A DNA stretch of 55,588 nucleotides from an uncultured Gammaproteobacteria bacterium (lineage in GTDB: Bacteria; Pseudomonadota; Gammaproteobacteria; Magnimaribacterales; TMED112): positions 1 through 55,588 of the forward strand of contig CAJWAI010000005.1 in assembly GCA_913020145.1 (NCBI GenBank), written 5' to 3'. The notes below the pieces were generated by a model, which was not told the origin of the DNA, made no database searches, and was given only the letters and a program-made list of their open reading frames with translations. The first letter of the stretch is position 1, and each line of letters starts with the position of its first letter. This document shows, piece after piece, positions 26,671-35,830 of the stretch. The translations under genes were made by a program, and so were the position numbers.

Positions 26671-26757
26671 TGGTGCCCAGGGCCGGACTTGAACCGGCAC
26701 GAAGTCACCTTCGAGGGATTTTAAGTCCCTTGTGTCTACCAATTTCACCACCTGGGC
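26671..26757 (-). tRNA. tRNA-Leu (UAA)
   Basis: 87 bases including an encoded CCA. The acceptor arms GCCCAGG and CCTGGGC pair, the T arm reads CCGGTTCAAGTCCGG, the anticodon stem-loop is AGGGA-CTTAAAA-TCCCT (anticodon TAA), and a long variable arm (CGAAGGTGACTTCG) marks a type II tRNA. It lies 7 bases after the stop of the Ugd-like gene and 11 before wzz, on the same strand, so it is probably excised from the glycan transcript. Confidence 0.97.
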
Positions 26758-26764
26758 AGCAGGA

Positions 26765-27628
26765 TCAAATTTTATCATCAAATGACACATTTTGTTCTTT
26801 CTCCCTATCATCCAAGTCGTTATAATCACCTCTTATTCTATTATTAGTTTTTATTGCTGTCTTTAAAATTGAAAGTTCTACTCCAAGATTTTCTGCAAAT
26901 CTGATCAATGCCGTGCTATCTTTTGGAAAACAAGCTCCACCAAAACCATATTTGCCATCATGTCCTGGCACATTCATATGGCTAGCACCTATTCTTTTAT
27001 CAAGTGACAGAGTCTTAATAACTGATTCCCATGAATCTTCAGAATCTAACTTTCTAAAAACATTAAAAAGTTCATTAAAAAATATTACTTTGGATGCTAA
27101 AAAAGTATTAATTGAATATTTTATTAGCGATGCTGACACAATATCCATGAATACATGCTCTTTGGTCTTGCATCGTGAGTGATATAAGTAATATTTTGAA
27201 ACTTTTGAAGCTGTATTTCTATCTCCACCAAAAATGATCATTTCTGAATTAGCAAAATCTTTATTTGCATGTTTTTCCCTGAGAAATTCTGGGTTATAGA
27301 TTATTTTGTTGTTTAGCTCTGTTAACTTTTTTAAAACTGATGGCAGTACAGTGCTTTTAATAACAATAATAGACTTAGTACATTTTACTGTAAGCTCTTT
27401 TACGACGCTCTCTATTATGGATGAATCATGATCTCCATCATCTCCCATTGGGGTTGGAACACATACGAAAGTTAACTTAGGATCAAATTTTTTTAAATCA
27501 TCTATATCTGTATTATATTTTGGATCAACAATAAATTTTTCAATTCTTCTGCTGAAGCCCCAATCTGTTGCTTTACCAACAAATCCATGACCCACGATAC
27601 CTAATTTAAGTTTTTTAAAGATTCTCAT
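26765..27628 (-). CDS. Short UDP-glucose/GDP-mannose dehydrogenase-family protein
   Basis: 287 aa, against about 390-450 for full-length Ugd. The NAD-binding loop GIVGHGFVGKA is at residues 9-19, VPTPMGDDG at about 57-65, and the active-site Cys in FGGACFPKDS near 233. The C-terminal UDP-sugar-binding domain is absent; the protein ends in a charged tail just before tRNA-Leu. It may be an active short form oxidising UDP-Glc to UDP-GlcA, since the catalytic Cys and Lys are kept. It overlaps the epimerase gene by 14 bases, and the pair would give UDP-GlcA and UDP-GalA. Confidence 0.78.
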   Translation of the reverse strand: MRIFKKLKLGIVGHGFVGKATDWGFSRRIEKFIVDPKYNTDIDDLKKFDPKLTFVCVPTPMGDDGDHDSSIIESVVKELTVKCTKSIIVIKSTVLPSVLKKLTELNNKIIYNPEFLREKHANKDFANSEMIIFGGDRNTASKVSKYYLYHSRCKTKEHVFMDIVSASLIKYSINTFLASKVIFFNELFNVFRKLDSEDSWESVIKTLSLDKRIGASHMNVPGHDGKYGFGGACFPKDSTALIRFAENLGVELSILKTAIKTNNRIRGDYNDLDDREKEQNVSFDDKI

Positions 27629-28565
27629 AAGTTTTATGCCAGTTTAAAAATTCTTTAATGCCGTCTTCAAAGCTAGTTTTAGGATTATATCCTAAGATTC
27701 TTTTAGATTTACTAAGATTTGCATGTGTAAATACTGACTCATTGGAGGTATTAATTCTCTTTACTTTCGGTTCAATATTAAGATTTTCCTTTAAAGAATT
27801 CAGTAAAAATGATGTCATTATTGGCGAATTATTACCAAGATTAAAAATCTCATTGCGTCCATTAAGGTCTTCTTTAATTAAATAATCTATAGATGCTGAT
27901 ATTCCTTCAATTACATCATCAATATAAGTCATATCTCTTGCCATTGATCCATCATTATGAAGTCTTACAACTTCATCTCTTTTTATTGAGTCTGTAAAAG
28001 AAAAATATGCCATATCCGGTCTTCCATAAGGCCCATATACTGAAAATAATCTCAGTCCTAGAAAAGACATATTATTCTCACTTGCAAAAGCACTTGCATA
28101 CACTTCATTAAAAAGTTTGCTCATACCATATACCGATTTAGGTTTAATTAATGTTTTTGACTCTGAAAATGGCTCTGAATTTGAATCATCATATACAGAG
28201 CTACTAGATGCATAAATTATTCGTTTAATTTTATTTCGTGAACAAAAATTACAGATATTCTTAAATCCATAAATATTAGAATTAATGTAATTTATTTCTT
28301 GTTCTTTCTTTATTCTTACTCCTGCTTGAGCAGCTAGATTTATAACCAAATCAAAATTTTGATCAAAATTATCTATTTTGTTGATATCACTCTCATAAAA
28401 CTTAAATTTTTTTGAATCTAACTCTGAGAGTCGAAGTCTTTTTAAAGTAGGGGTGTAGTAATCATTAATATTATCGATTCCGACTATTTCATGTCCCTGC
28501 TCAATTAGTTTTTTTGCTAAATGAAATCCAATGAATCCAGCTACGCCTGTGATTAAAATTCTCAT
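27615..28565 (-). CDS. UDP-glucuronate 4-epimerase-like SDR (CapI type)
   Basis: 316 aa extended SDR. GVAGFIGFHLAKKL is the NAD loop, and NINDYYTPTLKRLRLSEL is the loop typical of CapI-type UDP-glucuronate epimerases. ASSSSVYD holds the catalytic Ser, and SVYGMSKLFNE the YxxxK. It would convert UDP-GlcA, made by the adjacent dehydrogenase, to UDP-GalA. The ATG is only 4 bases after the CCA end of tRNA-Cys and no ribosome-binding site is visible. Confidence 0.85.
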   Translation of the reverse strand: MRILITGVAGFIGFHLAKKLIEQGHEIVGIDNINDYYTPTLKRLRLSELDSKKFKFYESDINKIDNFDQNFDLVINLAAQAGVRIKKEQEINYINSNIYGFKNICNFCSRNKIKRIIYASSSSVYDDSNSEPFSESKTLIKPKSVYGMSKLFNEVYASAFASENNMSFLGLRLFSVYGPYGRPDMAYFSFTDSIKRDEVVRLHNDGSMARDMTYIDDVIEGISASIDYLIKEDLNGRNEIFNLGNNSPIMTSFLLNSLKENLNIEPKVKRINTSNESVFTHANLSKSKRILGYNPKTSFEDGIKEFLNWHKTYENL

Positions 28566-28569
28566 AATC

Positions 28570-28643
28570 TGGAGGCTGAGAACGGAATCGAACCGATGTT
28601 AACGGAGTTGCAGTCCGCTGCATAACCACTCTGCCACTCAGCC
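28570..28643 (-). tRNA. tRNA-Cys (GCA)
   Basis: 74 bases including encoded CCA. Acceptor arms GGCTGAG and CTCAGCC pair, the discriminator is U as expected for tRNA-Cys, the anticodon loop CTGCAAC gives GCA, and the T arm reads CGGTTCGATTCCG. It lies 18 bases after ahcY and 4 bases before the CapI-like start, at the border between housekeeping and glycan genes. Confidence 0.97.
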
Positions 28644-28661
28644 ATTCTGATATATTTTAAA

Positions 28662-30017
28662 CTAATAGGTGTAAGAATCATCCTTAAATGGACCTTCTTT
28701 ACTTACGGAGATATATTCTTCTTGTTCATTTGTTAATTTTGTTAATGTTCCGCCAAAACCTTTAACCATCAAACTTGCTACTTCTTCATCTAGTTTTTTT
28801 GGTAAAACTTTTACATATAATTCTTTCTGATCATCAGATTTATCAGCAAAACCATCTTTAAATAATGCAATTTGTGCAAGAACTTGATTACAGAAAGATC
28901 CATCCATGACTCTACTTGGATGTCCAGTTGCTAGTGCTAGATTAACTAATCTACCCTCACCTAAAAGGATAATATATTCATCTTTATTCTTTATTACTTT
29001 ATGAACGCCAGGTTTAATCTCTTTCCACTCATAATTTTTTAAATGTTTAACATCTATTTCGCTATCGAAATGCCCTATATTGCATACAACACATCCGGAC
29101 TTTAGGGCATCTAACATATGCTTATCCAAAACATTAACATTGCCTGTTGTGGTAACAACTAAATCGTATTTTGCTAATAGTTTTTTATCTAAATTCATAC
29201 CATCTTTGCCAACATTGCCATTTTCATAGGCAGAAACAACGCTGAATCCATCAAAACATGCTTGCATTGCACAGATTGGATCAATTTCAGTGATATCTAC
29301 GATCATTTTTTGTTGATTTAATGAGTCAGCTGAGCCCTTACCTACATCACCATAACCAATGACAAGAGCTTTCTTGCCAGATAAAAGCATGTCTGTTCCT
29401 CGTTTGATAGCATCATCCAGACCATGCCTACATCCATATTTATTATCATTCTTAGATTTAGTAATGGAGTCATTTACATTTATTGCTGGGACTTTTAATT
29501 CACCACTTTCTAACATTTCTTTCAATCTTTTAACTCCTGTCGTAGTTTCTTCAGAAATTCCATGGATTTTTGAAAGCATTTCAGGATATTCTTTATGAAC
29601 TTTAAGAGTAAGGTCACCTCCATCGTCCAGAATCATATTAGCTTCCCAAGGTTTGTCATCTTTATTGATGGTCTGATCTAAACACCACTCATACTCTTCT
29701 TCTGTTTCACCTTTCCAGGCAAAAACAGGAATGCCTTGATCAGCAATTGCAGCAGCTGCATGGTCCTGAGTTGAGAAAATGTTACATGAAGACCATCTAA
29801 CCTCAGCGCCTAATTCAATTAAAGTCTCAATTAAGACAGCAGTTTGAACAGTCATATGTATACAGCCCATTATTTTTGCGCCCTTAAGAGGACGTTTATC
29901 TCTGTAATTATCTCTTAATTGCATTAAAGCAGGCATTTCATCTTGAGCTAATAAAATTTCTTGCCTTCCATATTCTGCAAGAGAAATATCTTTTACTTTG
30001 TAATCTTGCTTACTCAT
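28662..30017 (-). CDS. ahcY: S-adenosylhomocysteinase
   Basis: About 451 aa. It hydrolyses S-adenosylhomocysteine to adenosine and homocysteine. Visible motifs: [14 protein letters not shown] near the N-terminus, [21 protein letters not shown] with the catalytic Lys and Asp, [12 protein letters not shown] for NAD binding, and [10 protein letters not shown]. The ORF track begins at 30038, but the ATG at 30017 has AAAGGAG seven bases upstream and starts MSKQDYK, so it is preferred. It overlaps the cytidylyltransferase-like gene by 8 bases. With metK it forms a SAM-cycle operon. Confidence 0.96.
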   Translation of the reverse strand: MSKQDYKVKDISLAEYGRQEILLAQDEMPALMQLRDNYRDKRPLKGAKIMGCIHMTVQTAVLIETLIELGAEVRWSSCNIFSTQDHAAAAIADQGIPVFAWKGETEEEYEWCLDQTINKDDKPWEANMILDDGGDLTLKVHKEYPEMLSKIHGISEETTTGVKRLKEMLESGELKVPAINVNDSITKSKNDNKYGCRHGLDDAIKRGTDMLLSGKKALVIGYGDVGKGSADSLNQQKMIVDITEIDPICAMQACFDGFSVVSAYENGNVGKDGMNLDKKLLAKYDLVVTTTGNVNVLDKHMLDALKSGCVVCNIGHFDSEIDVKHLKNYEWKEIKPGVHKVIKNKDEYIILLGEGRLVNLALATGHPSRVMDGSFCNQVLAQIALFKDGFADKSDDQKELYVKVLPKKLDEEVASLMVKGFGGTLTKLTNEQEEYISVSKEGPFKDDSYTY

Positions 30018-30453
30018 TTTTATCTCCTTTAGAATCATACTGCCAATTCTTTAAAATCCAACTACTTGAATTCTTTTTATTTGTGCCGCCAACCCCAAAC
30101 ATAAATTTAATTCCTTTAACGTCTTTCTCAGGTATATTATCTTCACTTCGATCGCCGCCATTACAGAAGGTTATATCTGTATCAGGATATATATTTTTAA
30201 TTTTCTCTAAAGCATCTACACAACTTCCATCGCTATCATCAAAGTCAATTACCTCGTCGACATATTTAATTGATTCAAGTATTTGTTTTCTTTCAGAAAA
30301 TTCCATGAAAGGCTTACCCTTTTTTTCTGAAAGCCAATTATCTGAATTCAATGCGACTATGAGATAATCTGCATTCTTTTTAGCTTCTGAGATGTAGTCG
30401 ATATGACCAGAATGAATGGGATCAAATCCACCACTTACAACTGCAATTTTCAT
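30010..30453 (-). CDS. Small cytidylyltransferase-like protein between metK and ahcY
   Basis: About 147 aa. [16 protein letters not shown] carries the HxGH nucleotide-binding motif of the RfaE C-terminal/TagD/CoaD superfamily, VALNSDNWL the second motif, and [11 protein letters not shown] the position of the ISST loop. The start at 30453 overlaps metK by ATGA, better than the track start at 30474. No kinase domain is fused, unlike E. coli HldE. It would attach CMP or AMP to a phosphorylated molecule. The substrate is unclear: a role in heptose activation or one tied to the SAM cycle are both possible. Confidence 0.78.
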   Translation of the reverse strand: MKIAVVSGGFDPIHSGHIDYISEAKKNADYLIVALNSDNWLSEKKGKPFMEFSERKQILESIKYVDEVIDFDDSDGSCVDALEKIKNIYPDTDITFCNGGDRSEDNIPEKDVKGIKFMFGVGGTNKKNSSSWILKNWQYDSKGDKNE

Positions 30454-31562
30454 AGATCTTTGGTATCTTCCCAACTAAATCCTTGATCTTCTCGACCAAA
30501 GTGACCATAACTTGCAGTTTTTAAATAAATTGGCTCTAAAAGATTTAAATTATTAATGATGCCAGCTGGAGTTAAATTAAAAGATTCATCTACTATCGCC
30601 TGTATCTCTTCAATAGGTTTTTTTTCTGATTCAAAAGTATTAATAAATATTGATGTTGGCTCTACTACTCCAATTGCATAAGAAGATTGAACTTCACAAT
30701 AACTACAAAGACCGGCATGTACCAGTGATTTTGCAACTTGGCGAAGAGCATAGGCTGCCGATCTATCGACTTTAGTTGGGTCTTTCCCAGAAAAACATCC
30801 TCCACCATGACGAGCCATTCCGCCATAAGTATCAACAATAATTTTTCTTCCTGTTAATCCAGAATCTCCAACTGGACCACCTATGTTAAATTCACCTGCT
30901 GGATTAATAAGATACTTTGTTTCAGCATCCAATAAATCTATAGGTAATGACTTATTAATTATCTCCTCTCTAATTAACTCTCTAAGTTTATCTAAGCTTA
31001 GATCCTTTGAATGTTGAGATGAGAAAACAATTGAATCAATTCTTTTTGGGTTGTAGTTTAAATCGTACTCTACTGAAACTTGTGATTTGGCATCAGGCAA
31101 TAAGCCATCATCAGAACTTCTTCTAACTTCAGCATGTTTCAATGTCAGCTTATGAGCCAGTGATATAGGTAAAGGCATAAGTTCTTTAGTCTCTTTACAG
31201 GCATAACCAAACATTAACCCTTGATCGCCCGACCCTAAGTTGGATATACCTTTTGCTATATCTGCACTTTGCTGTGATAAAAGATTAATAAACTCAAAAC
31301 TTTCATAACTAAAACCAAGCTCTTGATCTAAATAACCAATATTTTTGACAACATCTCTAGCTATTTTCTCGTGATCAATAAATGCTTTTGAACTTATTTC
31401 GCCAGCAAGAACGACAGTATTGTTTTTGACCAGCGTTTCACATGCAACTCTAGATTGTTTGTCCTGCTTAAGACATTCATCCAATATTGCATCTGAGATT
31501 TGATCACAAATCTTGTCAGGATGACCTTCTGATACAGATTCAGATGTAAAAATATATGACAA
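30450..31562 (-). CDS. metK: S-adenosylmethionine synthetase
   Basis: About 370 aa. It makes SAM from methionine and [48 protein letters not shown] and [19 protein letters not shown] are the family signatures. The track start at 31589 lies inside pheT. A TTG at 31562 follows GAGGG by eight bases, begins one base after the pheT stop and yields MSYIFTSES, the usual family N-terminus, so I prefer it. It overlaps the cytidylyltransferase-like gene by ATGA. Confidence 0.95.
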   Translation of the reverse strand: MSYIFTSESVSEGHPDKICDQISDAILDECLKQDKQSRVACETLVKNNTVVLAGEISSKAFIDHEKIARDVVKNIGYLDQELGFSYESFEFINLLSQQSADIAKGISNLGSGDQGLMFGYACKETKELMPLPISLAHKLTLKHAEVRRSSDDGLLPDAKSQVSVEYDLNYNPKRIDSIVFSSQHSKDLSLDKLRELIREEIINKSLPIDLLDAETKYLINPAGEFNIGGPVGDSGLTGRKIIVDTYGGMARHGGGCFSGKDPTKVDRSAAYALRQVAKSLVHAGLCSYCEVQSSYAIGVVEPTSIFINTFESEKKPIEEIQAIVDESFNLTPAGIINNLNLLEPIYLKTASYGHFGREDQGFSWEDTKDL

Positions 31563-31563
31563 T

Positions 31564-33501
31564 TTATAATCCCTCGATGTTAACGCCATTAATTGATAGC
31601 GCTTTATCAGTAAGAACTTTCATGAGACCGTCAACTTCTTTATCAGTTAAGCTCTTATCTTCAGTTTGGAACTTAAATCTATAACCAACTTTCATGATAT
31701 TAAGTTTCTTATTTTCAAAATAATCAAAAATAAAAGATTCTTTTATCAAAGACATCTTTTTAACTGATTCTGTTAATTTGTCACTTAGTTCTTTTAAAAC
31801 TTCTGGATTATCTATGCTCATTGATATATCTCGAAAAATTGCTGGAAAATCAGAAGTCTTTTCAATTTTTTTCTCGGATAAATTTAAACCGTCTAGAGAG
31901 ATTTCGAAAGCAAAAACAGGAGTCTTTGATTTTGAATCAACCAAATTGTTATTTAATTTACCTATACCGCCAATATCTTTTCCTTTGAAAGTTATATGTT
32001 CAAAGAATTCATATTCATCACAACTATCATGACTGTATGTTAATCCTTCACCAAGTAATTCATAGGCAATAGTATTCAATAAGCCTTTAAGATAAGCATA
32101 ATCAAGCTGAGCATTGAATTCTTTAAAATTTTTATTTGATCTGCCATTGACTAAAGCAGCCATTCTCTTTTCTTGCGATGCTTTAGTATAAATATCTGCT
32201 ATCTCAAAAAATTTGATTGAATCTTTTTGACGATTCTGATTGTAAGCAAGATTATTTTTTAAAGAGTTTATTAAATTAGTCCTAAGTTTCGCTCTCTGTT
32301 TATCGATTGAATTATCCACACTTATAGACGATTCGCTTTCCTCTGTAGTAAATGGCATATTTATTACTTCGAAGAATCCATGAGAAACAAACAGATTCTT
32401 ACATTTTTCTTCTAAAGATTGCTCCATGGATTTCACTTTTATTCCAAGAGCCAAACTTTCTGCTGCTATATTGTCATAACCGACCATTCTGGCAACTTCT
32501 TCTGCAAGGTCATTAGTATGTTCAAGATCAGACCTATGAGAAGGCACCATCATAGACTTACAATTTTTAAAGCCTAAAGATTCAAGATATTTCAATTGAT
32601 CTTTTTCATTAATATTGGTGCCCAAAATAGAATTTAACTTATTGCTATCAAAGTTTATTTGCTGAAGATCTGTTTTGTTCTGCTCAGAGTGCATAGATAA
32701 CGATTTTATTTTTGTATGATCACTAACAATGGCTAAAAATCTTCTTAAAACTGATTCTTGAGCGAGATAATCTACTCCTCTTTCAAACTTATATGCAGCC
32801 TCAGAAGTAAGATTATATTGTCGTGCTTTACCTAAAATTTCTTCGGGCTTGAAATAAGCACATTCCACTAAAACTTTAGTAGTTTTATTATTGCAAGCTG
32901 TGCTTTCATCACCCATAGTACCTGCTAAATCAACCGCTACTCCGCCTATTGTAAAAACAAGATTATCGCCTTCTAGCTCTATTTCAGAACCTAAAAGAGT
33001 TTTAAATTTTTCTTTTTTATTTCTCTTTTCAAGAACTAATGTGTCATTAATTTTTGAAGCATCATAACAATGAGTAGGTTGTCCTGTTTCGTAGGCTAGA
33101 TAGTTAGAAACATCCGTAAAAAAATTATTCTTATTAATTTTTAGATCTTTAAAATAATTTTCAAGGTATGGCTTATAGCCTGAAATTGATCCATCTATTT
33201 CTATTTCTACAAAAGATATATTTGGACACAAGTCTTTAGCTTTATTTTGAAAAGAAAAATCTAATTTAGGAATATCTCCTTCATATGTATCTCTATCTAA
33301 TTCAGCTTTATAAAAATAGTTTAGATCTCTGGCAATTCCTTTTAGTGACAAACAATCACCTCTATTTGGTGTAATCTCAAGATCTATAATATCGCCTTCT
33401 ATTTCATGTTCATGGCCAAGTTGAAGCAATTTATCAGATAATTCCTCTAAAGAAGGCTTTTCTTTAAAAAAATTTAGTAAATGTGGGTAGGCTATCTTCA
33501 T
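31564..33501 (-). CDS. pheT: Phenylalanyl-tRNA synthetase beta subunit lacking the N-terminal OB-fold (tRNA-binding) domain
   Basis: 645 aa compared with about 795 in E. coli. The first 35 residues ([19 protein letters not shown]) match the start of the B1 module, but then jump directly to [21 protein letters not shown], which in E. coli lies after residue 150. The intervening EMAPII/OB-fold B2 domain of about 115 aa is missing. B3/B4, B5 and the C-terminal anticodon-binding ferredoxin-like domain ([14 protein letters not shown]) are present. The frame is intact, and the gene overlaps pheS by 4 bases. In many gammaproteobacteria ihfA follows pheT; here metK does. Confidence 0.95.
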   Translation of the reverse strand: MKIAYPHLLNFFKEKPSLEELSDKLLQLGHEHEIEGDIIDLEITPNRGDCLSLKGIARDLNYFYKAELDRDTYEGDIPKLDFSFQNKAKDLCPNISFVEIEIDGSISGYKPYLENYFKDLKINKNNFFTDVSNYLAYETGQPTHCYDASKINDTLVLEKRNKKEKFKTLLGSEIELEGDNLVFTIGGVAVDLAGTMGDESTACNNKTTKVLVECAYFKPEEILGKARQYNLTSEAAYKFERGVDYLAQESVLRRFLAIVSDHTKIKSLSMHSEQNKTDLQQINFDSNKLNSILGTNINEKDQLKYLESLGFKNCKSMMVPSHRSDLEHTNDLAEEVARMVGYDNIAAESLALGIKVKSMEQSLEEKCKNLFVSHGFFEVINMPFTTEESESSISVDNSIDKQRAKLRTNLINSLKNNLAYNQNRQKDSIKFFEIADIYTKASQEKRMAALVNGRSNKNFKEFNAQLDYAYLKGLLNTIAYELLGEGLTYSHDSCDEYEFFEHITFKGKDIGGIGKLNNNLVDSKSKTPVFAFEISLDGLNLSEKKIEKTSDFPAIFRDISMSIDNPEVLKELSDKLTESVKKMSLIKESFIFDYFENKKLNIMKVGYRFKFQTEDKSLTDKEVDGLMKVLTDKALSINGVNIEGL

Positions 33502-34220
33502 TTAAACTGCCTCAAGAAATCTAGATTTGATTTATAAAAATCTCTGATATCATTTACGCCGTATTTGAGCATTGCTATACGCTCAATTCCTAGACCAAAA
33601 GCTAATCCTGAATATTTTGAAGAGTCTATTTTGCAGTTTTCTAGAACTTTAGGATTCACCACACCACATCCGAGAATTTCCAACCATTTATCACCAAATA
33701 GAACGTCAACTTCAGCTGAAGGTTCTGTAAATGGAAAATATGAAGGGCGGAAACGTAATTTTGTGGTTTCACCAAATAAAGAATGACAAATTTTATACAT
33801 TAAGTCCTTTAATTGAGCAAAATTTACATTTTCATCGACATATAACCCTTCAATTTGATGAAACATAGGTAAATGCGTGGAATCATCATCCTTTCTATAG
33901 ACTTTACCTGGAGATATGAATGCTAGTGGAGGCTGATCTTTAAGCATGCATCTCACTTGCACAGGAGAAGTATGTGTTCTTAAGAGTTTATTTTTATTAT
34001 CAACATAGAATGTATCATGCATTTCTCTAGCTGGATGAGACGCAGGGATATTTAACATATCAAAGTTATATTCCTCAGTTTCTACTTCAGGCCCTTCAGC
34101 CACTTCAAAGCCGAAAGATTTAAGTAATTCTGTTAATTGATCTTTTACTTGATTGATAGGATGAATAGAGCCTAACTCTCTATCTAAGGATGGAAGGAAT
34201 ATATCTTTTGGTGCTGTCAT
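33498..34220 (-). CDS. pheS: Phenylalanyl-tRNA synthetase alpha subunit lacking the N-terminal coiled coil
   Basis: 240 aa compared with 327 in E. coli. It begins [21 protein letters not shown], equivalent to about residue 90 of E. coli PheS, so the N-terminal coiled-coil arm that contacts tRNA-Phe is absent. The class II catalytic core is complete: FDMLNIPASHPAREMHDTF, motif 2 RTHTSPVQVR, and motif 3 GLAFGLGIERIAM. The ATG overlaps the rplT stop by one base (TAATG), so there is no room for a missing 5' part. Confidence 0.95.
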   Translation of the reverse strand: MTAPKDIFLPSLDRELGSIHPINQVKDQLTELLKSFGFEVAEGPEVETEEYNFDMLNIPASHPAREMHDTFYVDNKNKLLRTHTSPVQVRCMLKDQPPLAFISPGKVYRKDDDSTHLPMFHQIEGLYVDENVNFAQLKDLMYKICHSLFGETTKLRFRPSYFPFTEPSAEVDVLFGDKWLEILGCGVVNPKVLENCKIDSSKYSGLAFGLGIERIAMLKYGVNDIRDFYKSNLDFLRQFK

Positions 34221-34567
34221 TAATCTATAGCAGTTTTTACAACTTTCTCAAAAGTTGCTTTATCCTGTATAGCTAACTCTGACAACATCTTTCTGTCAAG
34301 TTCTATGCCCTTCTTATTTAGGCCTGCAATGAACATAGAATAGGTGTGCCCAAGATTTCTTACCTCGGCATTGATTCTTGTGATCCAGAGTCTTCTGAAG
34401 TCTCTTTTTCTATTTTTTCTATCTCTATAAGCATATTGCAAGGATTTTATAAGAGATTGCTTAGCTGTTTTAAATAATCTGGATCTAGCGCCATAATGGC
34501 CCTTAGTCCTAGCTATAACTGCTTTATGCTTTCTGGCTTTTAAATTCCCTTTAGTTGCTCTTGGCAC
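34220..34567 (-). CDS. rplT: 50S ribosomal protein L20
   Basis: 115 aa, normal length, with the basic N-terminal extension ([24 protein letters not shown]) and the globular part [24 protein letters not shown]. It is an early assembly protein for the large subunit. One base separates it from rpmI. In E. coli L20 also represses its own operon through infC-rpmI mRNA; no such structure can be judged here by eye. Confidence 0.97.
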   Translation of the reverse strand: MPRATKGNLKARKHKAVIARTKGHYGARSRLFKTAKQSLIKSLQYAYRDRKNRKRDFRRLWITRINAEVRNLGHTYSMFIAGLNKKGIELDRKMLSELAIQDKATFEKVVKTAID

Positions 34568-34568
34568 T

Positions 34569-34760
34569 TTATGCCTCCAATAGTTTGTTTACTACTTTCA
34601 AATTTGCACCTGCTAAATTTGAAGTTCCTCTAGCATGTCTTTTTTTCTTTGTCTTATGTTTAGACAATATATGATTTCTCCCAGCAGATCTCATTTTAAG
34701 GCCTGAACCGGTTGTTTTAAATCTCTTTTTTGCACTAGAGTGGTTTTTTAATTTACTCAT
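34569..34760 (-). CDS. rpmI: 50S ribosomal protein L35
   Basis: 63 aa, standard length. [20 protein letters not shown] and [13 protein letters not shown] are the conserved L35 segments. Translationally coupled to infC by a 4-base overlap and followed after one base by rplT. Confidence 0.97.
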   Translation of the reverse strand: MSKLKNHSSAKKRFKTTGSGLKMRSAGRNHILSKHKTKKKRHARGTSNLAGANLKVVNKLLEA

Positions 34761-35296
34761 TTTACTTTTTTTGGTGTTAATAGAGCGTGATATGTTCTGT
34801 TTTCGAACTTTGGCTCTGATAACACAGATGCAATATCTTCCGTTTCTTTGATGATGCTGTCAAGTAAAGTTTTCCCAAAACTCGTATTCCCAAGCTCTCT
34901 TCCCCTGAATGTAATAGAAACTTTTACATTTGCTCTTTTTTCAATAAACCCGGTTATCTTTTTTAGTTTTGTTTGTATATCGCCTTTATCAATATTTGGA
35001 CGCATCTTTATTTCTTTTTGTTCAATTCTTTTTTGGTTCTTCTTGGCAGCAGATTTCTTTTTCTTTTGATTAAATTTAAATTTTCCATAATCGATAATCT
35101 TAGCCACGCAAGGCTCTTTATCAAAGGTTATCTGCAGCAGATCTAAACCTTTATCTTTTGCTAATTGAATAGCATCAGATTTATTAAAAATTCCTAATTT
35201 TTCACCTGTATCTGATATTACTGTTAACTTCTCAGCTTTAACAAACTGATTAATAGGTGCCTGAGGCGGTCTTCTTCTTCTTCTCTGTGGTCTCAA
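34757..35296 (-). CDS. infC: Translation initiation factor IF-3
   Basis: 179 aa. An Arg-rich start ([15 protein letters not shown]) leads into the N domain, the linker is Lys-rich ([17 protein letters not shown]), and the C domain has [16 protein letters not shown]. The track start is TTG; an in-frame ATT lies two codons upstream at 35302. E. coli infC uses AUU, and IF-3 discriminates against non-AUG starts, which gives autoregulation. Either codon keeps that logic. No Shine-Dalgarno sequence is visible before either. thrS, often upstream, is not here. Confidence 0.95.
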   Translation of the reverse strand: MRPQRRRRRPPQAPINQFVKAEKLTVISDTGEKLGIFNKSDAIQLAKDKGLDLLQITFDKEPCVAKIIDYGKFKFNQKKKKSAAKKNQKRIEQKEIKMRPNIDKGDIQTKLKKITGFIEKRANVKVSITFRGRELGNTSFGKTLLDSIIKETEDIASVLSEPKFENRTYHALLTPKKVK

Positions 35297-35398
35297 ATTA
35301 ATTTAGGTTTTAAGGATAACAAGCGCATAGAATTAGCACGTGAAAGAATTGTTATTGAATATCATAGACAGCAAATGATATATGATTTACGGATTTAA
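35297..35398 (-). promoter_or_regulatory. infC upstream region, weak promoter candidate
   Basis: The 102 bases between the VOC gene and infC are the largest gap in this part of the minus strand. On the reverse strand TTTCAC and TGTTAT are 18 bases apart, with the -10 about 13 bases before the ATT codon of infC. The hexamers are only fair. No terminator hairpin with a T-run is evident after the VOC gene. Confidence 0.3.
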
Positions 35399-35827
35399 TC
35401 AAGAGGTTGTATCCCAAAGAGATTCAGGTGTTTTCATAGTTTTTATTTCAATAGCATTTCCACTTGGATCTCTAATGAAGAAGGTTTCCTGTTCTCTATA
35501 TCCATCTTTGAATCGTAAGAAAGGTTGATCTAAGAAATCAAACTCATTGCTTGATTGAATTCTTTTTTTTATTTCATCAAAATCTTCTCTTAAAAGATGA
35601 ATACCAAAATGTGGGACACATACAGCAGCCATATCGACATGATGACGATGCGTCATTTTTAATTCATCTTCTTGCGCCTTATGAAGAGTAAGTTCATTGC
35701 CCCAGAAGTTAATATCTACCCAACCTTCTTCTGAATTACCTTCCTCACACCCAAGAAAATTACAGTAGAAAAGCTTGGCTTCATCTATATCTTTAACTGG
35801 TATGGCTAAATGAAATCTGCAAGTCAT
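35399..35827 (-). CDS. VOC-superfamily (glyoxalase/dioxygenase-like) protein
   Basis: 142 aa. FHLAIPVKDIDEAKLFYCNFLG and FFIRDPSGNAIEIKTM are the two beta-alpha-beta-beta-beta modules of the vicinal-oxygen-chelate fold. The His at the start and the Glu in AIEIK are possible metal ligands. Such proteins include glyoxalase I, extradiol dioxygenases and resistance proteins; the substrate cannot be chosen from sequence. It starts just after uvrC ends (3-base gap) and precedes the infC unit. Confidence 0.8.
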   Translation of the reverse strand: MTCRFHLAIPVKDIDEAKLFYCNFLGCEEGNSEEGWVDINFWGNELTLHKAQEDELKMTHRHHVDMAAVCVPHFGIHLLREDFDEIKKRIQSSNEFDFLDQPFLRFKDGYREQETFFIRDPSGNAIEIKTMKTPESLWDTTS

Positions 35828-35830
35828 TTT

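Noticed and set aside
26765-27628. Short Ugd-like gene as a pseudogene
   Set aside because: The frame is intact, cofactor and catalytic Cys/Lys motifs are kept and the start is coupled to the upstream gene; a short functional form is more likely.
30000-31600. SAM or SAH riboswitch before metK or ahcY
   Set aside because: The genes overlap their upstream neighbours, leaving no leader; no aptamer-like structure can fit.
33498-34570. A frameshifted N-terminal part of pheS
   Set aside because: rplT ends exactly at the pheS start (TAATG) and is full length, so there is no sequence that could hold the missing coiled coil.
35282-35398. Plus-strand open stretch (…KDNKRIELARERIVIEY…) between infC and the VOC gene
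   Set aside because: It reads like a plausible peptide but has no start codon or ribosome-binding site; its 5' part is antisense to infC and the rest is short. Probably chance or an old remnant.
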